Positions 63,829 through 64,000 of a stretch of 64,000 nucleotides of DNA are shown here, one piece after another; within the stretch, counting starts at the first letter, position 1; every line of letters starts with the position of its first letter. The notes below the pieces were generated by a model. That model was not told the origin of the DNA. It saw only the letters and a list, made by a program, of their open reading frames with translations, and searched no databases. This stretch comes from Pluralibacter gergoviae ATCC 33028 = NBRC 105706 (GTDB taxonomy: Bacteria; Pseudomonadota; Gammaproteobacteria; Enterobacterales; Enterobacteriaceae): the NCBI RefSeq assembly GCF_001598855.1, contig NZ_BCZS01000009.1:1-64000 (forward strand), read 5' to 3'. The translations under genes were made by a program, and so were the position numbers.

Positions 63829-64000
63829 TTAGGCGAACAGAGAGTACAGGGAGTAGAAGATGGCGGAGATGGCAACCAGACCCATCACCACAACGAAGGC
63901 GTTGCTGATGTGGCCGCTGTATTTGCGCATCGCCGGCACTTTGTTAATCGCATACATCGGCATCAGGAACAGGATAACCGCGATAACCGGGCCGCCCAGG
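63829..64000 (-). CDS. sdaC: Serine transporter SdaC, C-terminal part (runs off the window)
   Basis: The last 56 codons and stop are present: [20 protein letters not shown], then a short cytoplasmic stretch [12 protein letters not shown] and a final hydrophobic helix ending YSLYSLFA. This matches the C-terminus of the SdaC (DlsT) serine/H+ symporter, which is co-transcribed with sdaB in E. coli. The start lies beyond base 64000. Confidence 0.92.
   Translation of the reverse strand, partial: LGGPVIAVILFLMPMYAINKVPAMRKYSGHISNAFVVVMGLVAISAIFYSLYSLFA

Overview
The window looks like chromosomal DNA of a GC-rich member of the Enterobacteriaceae. Most of it follows the Escherichia coli K-12 gene order around 63-64 min (kduID, lysRA, galR, omrAB, aas-lplT, mutH-rppH-ptsP-lgt-thyA, ppdAB-ygdB-ppdC-recC-ptrA-recBD, argA, amiC, three initiator tRNAs, mltA, tcdA-csdEA, ygdI, gcvB/gcvA, ygdD-rlmM, xni, sdaBC). 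Proteins are near-collinear with their E. coli counterparts. I cannot settle the genus from sequence alone; Klebsiella, Enterobacter, Cronobacter and related genera are all plausible. I saw no CRISPR array, transposase or integrase.

Layout. 1-224: the start of a type VI secretion VgrG gene. 0.4-6.9 kb: kduI-kduD with two KdgR-like boxes, the racemase gene ygeA, the divergent lysR/lysA pair, an extra LacI-family regulator and a GNAT acetyltransferase. 6.8-11.9 kb: galR, the tandem sRNAs OmrB and OmrA, and the lysophospholipid repair pair aas-lplT. 11.9-16.3 kb: a four-gene minus-strand cluster of visibly lower GC (cyclase-family hydrolase, SDR, 3-hydroxyacyl-CoA-dehydrogenase-like enzyme, AtoE-type carboxylate carrier), probably acquired and probably a catabolic pathway for an unidentified organic acid. 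16.3-38.4 kb: the conserved tas-ygdR-ygdQ-mutH-rppH-ptsP-lgt-thyA-recCBD block. The 680-base mutH-rppH gap carries several DnaA boxes and matches the location of the DnaA-reactivating site DARS2. 38.4-38.9 kb: a ParE/RHH-type toxin-antitoxin pair with a palindromic operator. 39-50.2 kb: argA with tandem ARG boxes, amiC, three tRNA-fMet copies, mltA, a 138-base concentric palindrome, tcdA, csdEA, ygdI, GcvB, gcvA, ygdD, rlmM and xni.

50.3-62.3 kb is the main accessory region. After an aminotransferase gene and a strongly structured non-coding stretch comes an organosulfur-utilisation locus. It encodes an SsuD-like FMNH2-dependent alkanesulfonate monooxygenase, an FAD/NAD(P)-binding protein, a second NtaA/DmoA-like flavin monooxygenase, an MFS carrier, an acyl-CoA-dehydrogenase-fold (SfnB/DszC-like) enzyme and an orphan SsuA-like binding protein. 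It is controlled by a divergently encoded sigma-54 activator with an unusual architecture: AAA+ domain, Fis-type HTH, then a complete SsuA-like substrate-binding domain with no signal peptide. A good -24/-12 promoter (GG-N10-GC) and an upstream dyad lie in the divergent intergenic region. This suggests that a periplasmic-binding-protein fold was captured as a cytoplasmic sensor. Between the second monooxygenase and the MFS gene is a deletion scar joining the start of an ABC ATPase gene to the end of a MetQ/NlpA-like gene, so the locus once carried its own ABC importer. The window closes with sdaB and the 3' end of sdaC.
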